IMG/VR virus record: IMGVR_UViG_3300023179_006775
Location: 1-32,126 of that record
DNA length: 32,126 nucleotides
DNA from: a virus
Direction: 5' to 3' (one strand)
Shown here: positions 7,182 through 14,851 of the stretch, piece by piece
Numbering within the stretch: the stretch's first letter is position 1
Layout: each line of letters begins with the position of its first letter
The notes under the pieces: model-generated
The model's input: only the letters and a program-made list of their open reading frames with translations
What the model was told of the DNA's origin: nothing
The model's database searches: none
Made by a program: the position numbers and the translations under genes

Positions 7182-8107
7182 AGATTTGTAAAGCTCCTAT
7201 TGTTATGTGCTATTACCATGGGATAAGCCTGTATGAGTTCCTTGATACCATAATCAAGATCATATATTGGAAGAAAACCGCGTTGTTCAATTTTATCATT
7301 TGAAACTAGGTAATTTCGCTTATCAAAATCTTCTTTGAACTCGTCTTGTTTAATTATTAGGTTTGGTATATACTCTTGAATTTTTTGGGCTAATTGTAAT
7401 TTTGTTAAATTAGCTGAACTTAGACCAACGTTAAACACTTCACCTTTACATATATTATAGTTATCTATCATAAATTCAAAAACTCTACTAACATCTAATA
7501 CATGTATGTAATTTCTAATAAAGTGACCTTCAAACAGAACAAGATAACCATCTACTATAGATTTATAAACAAAATCATTGACCAACAGATCTTGTCTCAT
7601 TCTGGGGCTAACACCAAATACAGTTGCTAGTCTAAGAACAATACCATTGCCTTTATTTAACACATATTTTTCAGCATCACATTTAGTTTGAGCATAAAGA
7701 CTAAGCGGGTTAAATGGACTTTCCTCAGTAATTATAGAATTACTAGATCCATATTGACTATTTGTGTTAGGAATAATTAACTTTTGGTTATTTGTTAAAA
7801 CATCTACAATATCGGCAATGTGCTTAAAATTTACAGCTACAGCTAATTCTGGATTGGCTTTACATGCAGGCATGCCTACTATGGCAGCAAGAGGAATAAC
7901 AATGTCATGTTCTCTGACCAATGACTGAAGTTGTTCTTTATCTCGCACATCACCTTTAATAAATTTTAATCCTTTTTTGAAAAGATGCATCAAGGATATC
8001 TGCTTGTAGGATAGATTATCATAAACTGTTACTCTATGTTTTTCTAGTAAACGTTCAGCCAAAGTAGATCCTAAATATCCTGCTCCCCCTGTGATAAGAA
8101 CTTTCAT
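7178..8107 (-). CDS. NAD-dependent nucleotide-sugar epimerase/dehydratase (extended SDR)
   Basis: The 309-residue product has the N-terminal NAD-binding motif LITGGAGYLGSTL (GxxGxxG, residues 7-13), Asp30 at the end of beta2 (VYDNLSY) for NAD ribose binding, KGDVRD, the catalytic Tyr138-x-x-x-Lys142 (LYAQTK), a preceding SQYGSS serine region, and a C-terminal substrate half with RNYIHVLDVSRVF. This is the full set for UDP- or GDP-sugar epimerases and dehydratases. The substrate cannot be read from sequence. It is the only one of the three SDRs here with an intact YxxxK. It follows an SGNH-like gene by 15 bases and overlaps the small helical gene by four. Confidence 0.88.
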   Translation of the reverse strand: MKVLITGGAGYLGSTLAERLLEKHRVTVYDNLSYKQISLMHLFKKGLKFIKGDVRDKEQLQSLVREHDIVIPLAAIVGMPACKANPELAVAVNFKHIADIVDVLTNNQKLIIPNTNSQYGSSNSIITEESPFNPLSLYAQTKCDAEKYVLNKGNGIVLRLATVFGVSPRMRQDLLVNDFVYKSIVDGYLVLFEGHFIRNYIHVLDVSRVFEFMIDNYNICKGEVFNVGLSSANLTKLQLAQKIQEYIPNLIIKQDEFKEDFDKRNYLVSNDKIEQRGFLPIYDLDYGIKELIQAYPMVIAHNNRSFTNL

Positions 8108-8122
8108 GTCATTTCTTTCATT

Positions 8123-8815
8123 TTAAATTAAATTAAGATTAAGGATATGATTTTTTAAATTTTCAGCTGTAATCTCATGACCTGCTTGATTCATATGGCA
8201 TTGATCATTTTCAGCTAGATCGTACTCTTTGACTGCCGCTGTTATGTCTCTGTATATCAATGGTTTATAGCAATCTAAAATAATTTCATCTTCAAATTGA
8301 CCAATTCTTTTTGTCATGTTAAAAATAACTTTCATTTTAAGATTTGACAGCATGTGTTGAAAATTAAAGTTATTCACTGTGAAATTTTCTCTAGAAAATT
8401 TATCGTTTACAAAATATTTTTCATACGCACGATGAAAATTCTTTTCAATTTCATAATGTTGCCACGTATAAGATCCCATTTTCCATTTTAAAATTCGGCC
8501 ACCATTATGGCTCGGTTCTTCAGAGGGCCCTTCGTGCTTATAGGAGGGCATAGGGTATACACTCCAAAATTCAGTCCTTACAGGTTCGGTGTATTGAATG
8601 ATGATAATATCGTTTTCAGTAAGTGTCCCGGCTAGTATATGATTTGTAATCCGTCTCCAAATCCGTGCGTTACTACCGCAGCCGGAGCCTTCATGTAGAT
8701 ACTCAAATCCTAGATTTTCAGATAGAATTTCCCCATAGGTTCTATCTACCCGGGTATAATCACTGATGCTACACCCAGCCACACATAATTTACGTTTGGT
8801 ATTATTGAAACTCAT
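8123..8815 (-). CDS. SGNH/GDSL-hydrolase-like protein (paralog E)
   Basis: The 230-residue product has KLCVAGCSISDYTRVDRTYG with Ser16 as nucleophile candidate, EGSGCGSNARIWRRI as Gly/Asn block, IIIIQYTEPVRTEFWSVYP, and ENDQCHMNQAGHEITAENL as the C-terminal His block. It is closer to paralog F at 16820-17563 (shared strand followed by W/YTEPxRxxF) than to A-C. No signal peptide or membrane segment is present. Its start lies 14 bases inside the end of the SDR gene upstream. It is probably a cytoplasmic esterase or acyl transferase of the glycan pathway. Confidence 0.6.
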   Translation of the reverse strand: MSFNNTKRKLCVAGCSISDYTRVDRTYGEILSENLGFEYLHEGSGCGSNARIWRRITNHILAGTLTENDIIIIQYTEPVRTEFWSVYPMPSYKHEGPSEEPSHNGGRILKWKMGSYTWQHYEIEKNFHRAYEKYFVNDKFSRENFTVNNFNFQHMLSNLKMKVIFNMTKRIGQFEDEIILDCYKPLIYRDITAAVKEYDLAENDQCHMNQAGHEITAENLKNHILNLNLI

Positions 8816-9761
8816 TTTGATTATCTAAATACCAATTATAAGCATTCATTAAACCAACGTGAAGCGGTGTGGTAGCTGACCATCCTAGATTCTCTTTTAT
8901 TTTATCAGAACTAATCTTACGAGTAGGAATCATACTAGGTTTACCTTGAACATATTCAATAGGATTATCATTGTTGACCAATTGTTTCATTGTAAGCAAT
9001 ACATCATTTACAGAATAAACAACATTTGATCCTACGTTATATACATCATATGTTTCTTGCTTTTCAATAACTAATTGAAGGGCTTCTATAAAATCATCGA
9101 TATATAGTAAGTCACGTAATTCAGTACCGTCGCCCCAGACTGGAATAGGATTTAAATTATCTGCTACTTTCCGAATAGTTGCAGGAGTTACATGGCACTT
9201 GGCGAAATCGTATTTGTCATGCGGACCATATAAATTAGCAGGCCGAATAACCACCGTGGTCATTGGATTAGGAAGATATTTTGCATATAGTTCACATTGA
9301 ACTTCAGCGTAACGCTTCATCCAGCCTACCGGGAAGTAGACAGGATAAGGAGCATCAAATAAGAAATCTGATTCCATAACAGGATCATCTCCTTTAGGAG
9401 GATAGACTGTATTACTGCTAATAAAGATATACTTCTTGACCTTGTTTCGATAAGCACTATCAATTAAAAAGTTATTCATAGCAACATTAGGAGTAACATG
9501 GGCCAAAGGATCTTGAACCGTGTCAACGGCGTTACTGGTGCTTGCCGCAGCATGGACAACAACATCTACATCTTTGGTAACTGCTAGGCAATCCTTATAA
9601 GTTGTTAAATCCCCCGAGACATAGTAAACAGACGGATACTTAATCCTAGGTTCCCGTGAATGAATATGTACTCTTATGTTCGAATAACCCTGCTCAACTA
9701 ATCTCTTTGTTAAATTTTGTCCTACTAAACCAGATCCTCCAGTTATTAAAATTTTATCCAT
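8802..9761 (-). CDS. Extended SDR epimerase-like protein lacking the canonical Tyr
   Basis: The 319-residue product has an intact NAD motif LITGGSGLVGQNL (residues 5-17), VSGDLT, HAAASTSNAVD, IFISSNTVYPP with the catalytic Ser/Thr region, and a C-terminal substrate domain (VVIRPANLYGPHDKYDFA, LRDLLYIDDFIEAL). The layout resembles GDP-4-keto-6-deoxymannose epimerase/reductase. At the active-site helix it reads PVGWMKRYAE: Lys149 is present but Val145 stands where YxxxK puts tyrosine. The 334-residue SDR upstream has the same GWxKR variant, so this is probably a shared subfamily trait rather than decay. An AGAGGA ribosome binding site lies close before the ATG. It overlaps the SGNH-like gene downstream by 14 bases. 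Confidence 0.82.
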   Translation of the reverse strand: MDKILITGGSGLVGQNLTKRLVEQGYSNIRVHIHSREPRIKYPSVYYVSGDLTTYKDCLAVTKDVDVVVHAAASTSNAVDTVQDPLAHVTPNVAMNNFLIDSAYRNKVKKYIFISSNTVYPPKGDDPVMESDFLFDAPYPVYFPVGWMKRYAEVQCELYAKYLPNPMTTVVIRPANLYGPHDKYDFAKCHVTPATIRKVADNLNPIPVWGDGTELRDLLYIDDFIEALQLVIEKQETYDVYNVGSNVVYSVNDVLLTMKQLVNNDNPIEYVQGKPSMIPTRKISSDKIKENLGWSATTPLHVGLMNAYNWYLDNQNEFQ

Positions 9762-9770
9762 TTTCCTCTT

Positions 9771-10424
9771 TCAATTAAATTGTTGTATGGTAATAAAATT
9801 AACATATGCCATTCTAATAAAATCATTCTTAACTAGTTTAACTTCGTGTTTAATATTATGTTTAGTATAATCCAAAAGCACAAAAGTTCCTTTAACAGGC
9901 ATAACAACAATATCGTTATTTAATATCAGTTCTCCGCCACCAGATTTTTCAATGTAGTCGCTGTAATTAGAAAGATAAATTATAAACCCGCAGATCCTTT
10001 CAGGGTTTCCGCCGTCGACATGATTATTGATGTGATCCCCGCTGACCATAACATTTAAGTTATCGTTATGATGATAATAAAATGGTTTATCTAATGGGTA
10101 TATCGGTTCAATAAAACTTTCAATACACTTTTGAAAATATTTCCTAGAGTGTTCAGGAGGAGGACCTGTGTAGAGCTGTTGAAATACAGAATATTGATTT
10201 TTTTCAACTAACCTTTTCCGCTCGGCAATTTCATCTATAGAAATAAAACTTGCAATACTTTGATCGTTTGAAATAGTATGGTTATATCTCCAAACTTTTG
10301 AATCTTTATTTTCAAACGATTGTTTCATTGCCATGACGTTATTTTCAAATAAATCTTTATCCTTAAAAATTTCGTCTAGGGTACCCGTGTAGTACCCATT
10401 AGCAAAGTAAGCCTGTAAGTTCAT
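9771..10424 (-). CDS. 2-oxoglutarate/Fe(II)-dependent oxygenase, prolyl-hydroxylase-like
   Basis: The 217-residue product has a double-stranded beta-helix core at about residues 113-210: HINNHVDGG with His135 and Asp137 as the HxD iron ligands, the SGGGELIL strand, HNIKHEV with His193 as distal ligand and Arg204 as 2-oxoglutarate binder in NDFIRMAYVNF. This matches the P4HA-type hydroxylase family. Residues 1-110 are a helical region shared with the two oxygenase paralogs upstream (compare RKRLVEKNQYSVFQQ with RQRLIEDNHFIIDQQ). It is the first gene after a terminator-like hairpin and promoter-like sequence, so it probably opens the second transcription unit. I see no clear Shine-Dalgarno. The substrate could be a protein side chain or a sugar. 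Confidence 0.8.
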   Translation of the reverse strand: MNLQAYFANGYYTGTLDEIFKDKDLFENNVMAMKQSFENKDSKVWRYNHTISNDQSIASFISIDEIAERKRLVEKNQYSVFQQLYTGPPPEHSRKYFQKCIESFIEPIYPLDKPFYYHHNDNLNVMVSGDHINNHVDGGNPERICGFIIYLSNYSDYIEKSGGGELILNNDIVVMPVKGTFVLLDYTKHNIKHEVKLVKNDFIRMAYVNFITIQQFN

Positions 10425-10437
10425 AGATAGATAGGTT

Positions 10438-10463
10438 AATTTATAAACATATTTATTTTATAG
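10438..10463 (-). promoter_or_regulatory. AT-rich promoter-like sequence, late-type
   Basis: The minus strand reads CTATAAAATAAATATG followed by TTTATAAATTAACC. AATAAATA (10450-10457) and TATAAATT (10438-10445) each match the T4 late consensus TATAAATA at seven of eight positions. They lie directly after a terminator-like hairpin and 14-26 bases before the oxygenase start at 10424. In AT-rich DNA such matches occur by chance, so position is the main support. Confidence 0.4.
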
Positions 10464-10471
10464 TTTTCCTT

Positions 10472-10505
10472 AAAAACAAGAATGGTACACGGCTGTAGCC
10501 TTCTT
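10472..10505 (-). terminator. Probable Rho-independent terminator
   Basis: On the minus strand a stem of ten pairs forms as AAGAA-GG-(c)-TAC, loop AGCCGT, GTA-CC-(a)-TTCTT, with one single-base bulge on each arm, followed by GTTTTT. It lies 16 bases after the stop of the 215-residue gene, within the 96-base gap before the next gene, the widest gap in the island apart from the one at 23.3 kb that holds a gene remnant. It would end or attenuate the transcript of the upper part of the island. Confidence 0.55.
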
Positions 10506-10520
10506 AGATAAAAAATATTT

Positions 10521-11168
10521 TTACAAGTCGAAAAGATTAACTGTGGTTCTAAACATAAAGCGAGGAACAGCATCACTTTCTACTTTAGATACTCCTAAAC
10601 CTAGCCCAAACTTTGAATCAGCTAAAATGAAAGTGCCCTTTGTTGGATCTATTGTAGTATCTCCTACAGTAACCTTTCCGTCTGTAATTGATGATATGTC
10701 TACATCAGAAATGCAGAGGATAACTTGGCATAACTTGTCAGACATAAATTGCGGAGAAATAAAGTCTTGCCTATTAAAACACGCAACCTGACTATTAAAC
10801 CAAAAATCTTTACCATCTTCCAGAGGATATAGTTCCTGAAGCATGTTTGTAAGCAAACTCTCAAATTCTTGAACAATAAAGTTAGGAGTTAGAGTTAATT
10901 TGAAATATTGTTGATCAACTATTAGACCTTCTTCTTTAACTTTATCATGTCTGGCTTCAGCATCTTCAATATTAATGTGTACAGGCATGTCCTCTTCTGC
11001 CATTCCCAAAATCATGTTTTTATAAACCCAATATGAGGATTTTTCAGTGACCCAACTGTCGGTTAAGGCATTTAACCAACCATTCAAGTCAAAGTCTGGC
11101 GCTATCTCGCTAATATTTGCCACGGCGTATCCTTTGGAACCTAACATGTTTTTAAAATTTTCAATCAT
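10521..11168 (-). CDS. Degenerate 2-oxoglutarate oxygenase paralog without metal ligands
   Basis: The 215-residue product aligns along its length with the neighbouring oxygenases: GYAVANISEI with GYHTGIVSEF, RHDKVKEEGLIVDQQYF with RQRLIEDNHFIIDQQWT, LQELYPLEDG with LFFLYPDLKS. At the active site it reads QDFISPQFMSD where the 11191-11877 paralog reads GDFTDVHIDG, so Gln140 and Met142 replace the His and Asp ligands; at the distal site GLGLGVSKV stands against QLYHGVEKV, placing Leu191 where His is needed. Arg203 remains. The reading frame is intact with a good AGGAGA ribosome binding site, so it is not an obvious pseudogene. It may be a catalytically dead partner or binding protein. Confidence 0.72.
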   Translation of the reverse strand: MIENFKNMLGSKGYAVANISEIAPDFDLNGWLNALTDSWVTEKSSYWVYKNMILGMAEEDMPVHINIEDAEARHDKVKEEGLIVDQQYFKLTLTPNFIVQEFESLLTNMLQELYPLEDGKDFWFNSQVACFNRQDFISPQFMSDKLCQVILCISDVDISSITDGKVTVGDTTIDPTKGTFILADSKFGLGLGVSKVESDAVPRFMFRTTVNLFDL

Positions 11169-11190
11169 TTTGATTCTCCTATATTTTTAT

Positions 11191-11877
11191 TTACTCTAAC
11201 GATAAATCTTCGTTAGATACAAAGTCTAAGAAAGCAAATCTCTTAAACCCATTTTTAACCTTCTCAACACCGTGATAAAGCTGGTGTTTTTCAATATCTA
11301 TAATTATGTAATTAGGAAAGACCGGTAAAACTTCTCCGCTTACTTCTCCTGAATTAAACTTTGTAAGCAGAAGTTTGCCACCGCCATCCTTATAGTCTTC
11401 TGCATCACTCAAATACAATAAAATAGCACATTTTCTTCTATGATCTAAACCATCAATATGAACGTCTGTAAAATCCCCATCTTCGTAAAGAGTAAATCTT
11501 TTGTTATGTTTTATATTATTCGACTTTAAATCTGGATAAAGAAAAAACAATAAATCTTCTGTAATCGACGTGTAAAAGTTTAATAGTTCATTGCCAAAAA
11601 AGGTCCACTGCTGATCAATTATAAAATGATTATCTTCAATTAACCTTTGTCGTTCTACTTTTTCGTTGTACTTAATTTCTCTAGGGTATAAGTTTCCTTT
11701 TGGGCCATGAATACAACTTGTATATACTAGTCCATTATTTCGCAGGGTGTGTTTATAAACAGTTGTTCTTACTTCTCGTGCCGCTTCATAATATCTATCC
11801 ATGTCGCTATAAAATTCACTTACAATTCCGGTATGATATCCTTTTTCGTCTAAGTTTTTTTTGATTCTATTGAACAT
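11191..11877 (-). CDS. 2-oxoglutarate/Fe(II)-dependent oxygenase, prolyl-hydroxylase-like
   Basis: The 228-residue product has the full set of ligands: His140 and Asp142 in DFTDVHIDGLDHRR, the DGGGKLLL strand, His202 in QLYHGVEKV and Arg213 in NGFKRFAFLDF. The first 115 residues are helical and shared with the other two tandem paralogs. Family members hydroxylate prolines, other side chains or small molecules. The gene begins 28 bases inside the upstream SDR gene and has TAGGAG six bases before the ATG. Together with the genes at 10521 and 9771 it forms a three-gene tandem array in which the middle copy has lost the metal site. Confidence 0.82.
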   Translation of the reverse strand: MFNRIKKNLDEKGYHTGIVSEFYSDMDRYYEAAREVRTTVYKHTLRNNGLVYTSCIHGPKGNLYPREIKYNEKVERQRLIEDNHFIIDQQWTFFGNELLNFYTSITEDLLFFLYPDLKSNNIKHNKRFTLYEDGDFTDVHIDGLDHRRKCAILLYLSDAEDYKDGGGKLLLTKFNSGEVSGEVLPVFPNYIIIDIEKHQLYHGVEKVKNGFKRFAFLDFVSNEDLSLE

Positions 11878-12854
11878 TGGCCGCTCCTACTTGCATATTT
11901 AATGATAGACTGCTCTATACCATGTTCTAGACTTGTTTGAGGAAGAATATCATAAAATTGTTGCCTTTCCGGGCTAAGACACCTTAATAAATCTCCATTG
12001 GGCTTGGTAGTGTCCCACACGATATTTTTATCTTTTCCTGTTAATTTACGGTAAACCTTGACTATTGTTTCTATTGTTTCTTTGATCGAGACCGCTTCAC
12101 CGCATCCGAAATTTAGTACATTATTAACTTCTTTTTTAACAACATCGATACTAGCTTGAGCTACATCATCCCCAAATACGAAATCTCTGCGAGCAGACCC
12201 GTCTCCCCAGCAGATCATATCACCTTCGGTATTAAACAATTTCCAAATGTTAGCTCCTATTACAGTGGCATCTTGGGCAAAGTTGTCGTTAACACCGTAG
12301 ATGTTGCTAGGACGTATCACTGTCCACTTATTCCATCCATGTTGTATTTTTAAGGCATCTAGTGCTAGTTCTCCCATACGTTTTGTCCAGCCAGGATGCC
12401 AATCGTTTTTGCTAGGCATTGTAGACCACACAGAGTCTTCTACCATAACTTCTGCAGGAGCATAAACGCCAACAGAACTAAGATATACAAACCAATCAAC
12501 CTTTGCTTTAAATGCGCTATGAATCATATTGATGTTAAACATGGTCATAGGAAACAAATAATCAGCAGGACATTTTGCGGTTCGGGATGGGGATCCTTTG
12601 ATCCCTGCAATGTGTAAAACAATATCTATTTTTGAATTGAGAAACAAAGCCTCGCAGTTATGAAGATAAGTCAGATCAGTTTTAACCAAGGTCAATCGAT
12701 CAGAGTTATCTTCTTTAAGTTTGAGAAGATCTTCTCCGATTTTTATATCAACTGCTATGACCTTATCTGCCTGTTCTAAGCATTTGACTACTGTAGGAAG
12801 ACCTACAAGGCCGTTGGCACCAGTTATCAATATTGATTTATTTTTAATGTCCAT
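11850..12854 (-). CDS. Extended SDR epimerase-like protein lacking the canonical Tyr
   Basis: The 334-residue product carries an NAD motif ILITGANGLVGLPTV (residues 8-22), VIAVDI with Asp36, LVKTDLT, HIAGIKGSPS, VYLSSVGVYAP, and a C-terminal half with VIRPSNIYGVND and ARRDFVFGDDVAQA, as in GDP-fucose synthase and related nucleotide-sugar epimerases. At the active-site helix it reads WHPGWTKRMGE: Lys158 is present but Pro154 occupies the usual tyrosine position. The same GWxKR pattern is found in the SDR at 8802-9761. The start overlaps the putative glycosyltransferase gene upstream by eleven bases, and the end overlaps the oxygenase gene. Activity on a nucleotide sugar is likely but the reaction type is uncertain. 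Confidence 0.82.
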   Translation of the reverse strand: MDIKNKSILITGANGLVGLPTVVKCLEQADKVIAVDIKIGEDLLKLKEDNSDRLTLVKTDLTYLHNCEALFLNSKIDIVLHIAGIKGSPSRTAKCPADYLFPMTMFNINMIHSAFKAKVDWFVYLSSVGVYAPAEVMVEDSVWSTMPSKNDWHPGWTKRMGELALDALKIQHGWNKWTVIRPSNIYGVNDNFAQDATVIGANIWKLFNTEGDMICWGDGSARRDFVFGDDVAQASIDVVKKEVNNVLNFGCGEAVSIKETIETIVKVYRKLTGKDKNIVWDTTKPNGDLLRCLSPERQQFYDILPQTSLEHGIEQSIIKYASRSGQCSIESKKT

Positions 12855-14220
12855 TAATAATTTCTTTCAAACAATCTTCTAGAATATTATAATCCTTAAA
12901 AGTTAGTAAATGCTGTTGGTTATAAACTAATATATCTTGAATAGAGTAATACCATTCATGCAATTCTTCTAAGGGCATATGATAAAACTTTAATATTTCT
13001 TCTTGTATCATTTCCCAACGTAATTGAGAATTTGTTTCGTCATCATAACTTTCATCTATAAAAGGATGAAAAGTTTTAAACCCTAATTCTTTTACCCTTT
13101 TAAGAGTCCCGGCATTGTTCATCATAATAAATGGCTGAAGATTCATTATAGGTCTAAATGTTTTTTCTGTGATGTAGGGGGTTCTATTGTCTTTGAATTG
13201 GGTTTCAGAAACGATGTGTATATAGCTATCTAAATAAATTTCCTTTTTATTATTATCTATAGTTCTAAAAGAATACCTACCTTCGTCGGTTAGAGTAAAG
13301 GTATCAATTTCATAAGGTATAAGAGATTCTATGCCTTCACAAATCATATCTAGTTTATATTTTGGCCAATTATAAAAATATTTCAAGCAATCATGACATA
13401 TATTAAAAGAATTTAAAAAAGAGAAATATCCAGAATCAAAAAGATTATGTTTTTTTACAAAATAAAGCAATGCATATCTATGACTTCGATTTATTGATCT
13501 ATTCCAACTTAAAAACCTTTTATTTCTAAATTTATTCTTATCTAAGTCTGAAATTCTTACATAATCACTTACATAACCTAGGGATCCTTTCCCTGGGTAG
13601 CAAGCCATTACCTGAGCAATATCTCTTATCGAACATAAAGCAGTTTTTTGTTTCAATTTGCCTTTATAGTCTAAATTAATGTTCCCAGATAGGAATATTA
13701 TATTTTCTAAAGGCACACCCATTAATTTGAATCTAATCTCAGCCGATTTCAAATGTCCTTCAAAACATTTATTATCAATCCAAGAAAAAATAATCTTGCC
13801 CTTATTCCTTCTTACCAAAGCATAAATCTCTTGAGGGATTTGATTTAACATATGATAAGTTATTTCTTCCCCGTTATCATTGGTATATTTTCGATTAACA
13901 AAACTGTCGTTAGAATAGTCTAACTCTATAACATAAAGATAAATTGTATCAGAATCTAAATCAACTTGATCTAATGAAATTAAGTCTTTAGTGCCATAAT
14001 AGGTTGTCCAAATTTTATAAAAGTAATCGTGAATTTGGCAAAAGGATACGGAATCATGGTGTAACAAATCTGTTAGAAGAGATTTTGATACTTCATCTAT
14101 TTCAATTTCAGCAGCACGTTTAATAGCCTTTCCATTTAAATATCCTAGATTGGCATTTGGCAAAGGATAAGAAAAATTTTCTTTTCTGATCCAGTCAGTG
14201 TAAATTAATTTTATATTCAT
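12844..14220 (-). CDS. Putative glycosyltransferase, phage hypothetical family (copy 2)
   Basis: The 458-residue product is related to the 471-residue gene at 15395-16810. Shared blocks are FLSWNRSINRSHRYALLYF against FPIHRGRPHRLALLFK, a YITEKTFRPIMNLQPFIMMN against SITEKVFKPMANLQPFLFIA block, LGFKTFHPFIDESYD, and a C-terminal HEWYYSIQDILVYNQQHLL helix. The ITEKxFxP...QPF block resembles the C-terminal nucleotide-sugar site of GT10/exostosin-like GT-B enzymes, but similarity is faint. The frame is open to an ATG at 14277, inside the previous gene; the ATG at 14220, two bases after the previous stop, gives an N-terminus (MNIKLIYTDWI) that looks native and is preferred. Confidence 0.55.
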   Translation of the reverse strand: MNIKLIYTDWIRKENFSYPLPNANLGYLNGKAIKRAAEIEIDEVSKSLLTDLLHHDSVSFCQIHDYFYKIWTTYYGTKDLISLDQVDLDSDTIYLYVIELDYSNDSFVNRKYTNDNGEEITYHMLNQIPQEIYALVRRNKGKIIFSWIDNKCFEGHLKSAEIRFKLMGVPLENIIFLSGNINLDYKGKLKQKTALCSIRDIAQVMACYPGKGSLGYVSDYVRISDLDKNKFRNKRFLSWNRSINRSHRYALLYFVKKHNLFDSGYFSFLNSFNICHDCLKYFYNWPKYKLDMICEGIESLIPYEIDTFTLTDEGRYSFRTIDNNKKEIYLDSYIHIVSETQFKDNRTPYITEKTFRPIMNLQPFIMMNNAGTLKRVKELGFKTFHPFIDESYDDETNSQLRWEMIQEEILKFYHMPLEELHEWYYSIQDILVYNQQHLLTFKDYNILEDCLKEIINGH

Positions 14221-14221
14221 C

Positions 14222-14851
14222 TTAAAAAGCGATCCATTTTCCCGATCCATAATGGGGATATTTAGATTTATATTCATAATGAATTACATTATCAGGTATA
14301 TTTCTTTTAACATTCCAGGTTTTATCTGTAGGTGTGTAAGTTGAAATACCGTTGTCTTCGACTACAAAATGTAAAGGTAAATTAAAATTTTGAGCATATT
14401 TATGGGCTTCGTAAAAAGAGCCTGTTTCAAAACTCATATCGCCGATAAAGCACCAAACTTTGTTCGGTTTATTATCTTTTTTAATAGACAAGGCGACACC
14501 TAGAGCAATTGGTATCGTTGAAGCCACTATGGCAGAGCTATAAAACTTTTTTTCCATATTACAAAGTGTAATAGATTTACCCTTTAATATTTCTTCTTCA
14601 ATCCATTGAGGATTAATAGGTTTTAATAAAGCATGATAATGACTACGCCATGTTGAAAACACCCAATCATCATCACTGATTCGTTTAAAAATTTCTATTA
14701 AAGGTTCTTCATTTCCGTCAGATAAATGAACTGGTCCTCTTATTTTAGCATCTTCCCAGTGTCTTACGATTTTTGTTTCAAAGTCTTTTAAATCATGTAC
14801 AGAGTAAACAGCGTCTCGTACTATTGGAAATTTTTCTAGGTTTTTAATCAT
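14222..14851 (-). CDS. E1-alpha/transketolase-like thiamine-diphosphate-binding domain
   Basis: The 209-residue product corresponds to the PP domain of thiamine-diphosphate enzymes. It shows RGPVHLSDGNEEP, WVFSTWRSHYHALLK (histidines where E1 alpha subunits have HGHALA), SSAIVASTIPIALGVAL, and the cofactor motif from GDM (137-139) through ETGSFYEAHKYAQNFNLPL to Asn167 in VVEDNGIS. The usual GDG is GDM here. Typical E1 alpha subunits have about 320-360 residues, so this is a trimmed form that ends just after the core (GKWIAF). It overlaps the RmlC-type gene by four bases. The matching PYR domain is at 5407-5949. A branched-sugar or other carboligation role is inferred. Confidence 0.78.
   Translation of the reverse strand: MIKNLEKFPIVRDAVYSVHDLKDFETKIVRHWEDAKIRGPVHLSDGNEEPLIEIFKRISDDDWVFSTWRSHYHALLKPINPQWIEEEILKGKSITLCNMEKKFYSSAIVASTIPIALGVALSIKKDNKPNKVWCFIGDMSFETGSFYEAHKYAQNFNLPLHFVVEDNGISTYTPTDKTWNVKRNIPDNVIHYEYKSKYPHYGSGKWIAF

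Noticed and set aside
14221-14277. N-terminal extension of the putative glycosyltransferase from the ATG at 14277
   Set aside because: It would overlap the E1-alpha-like gene by 56 bases; the ATG at 14220, two bases after the previous stop, gives a natural N-terminus.
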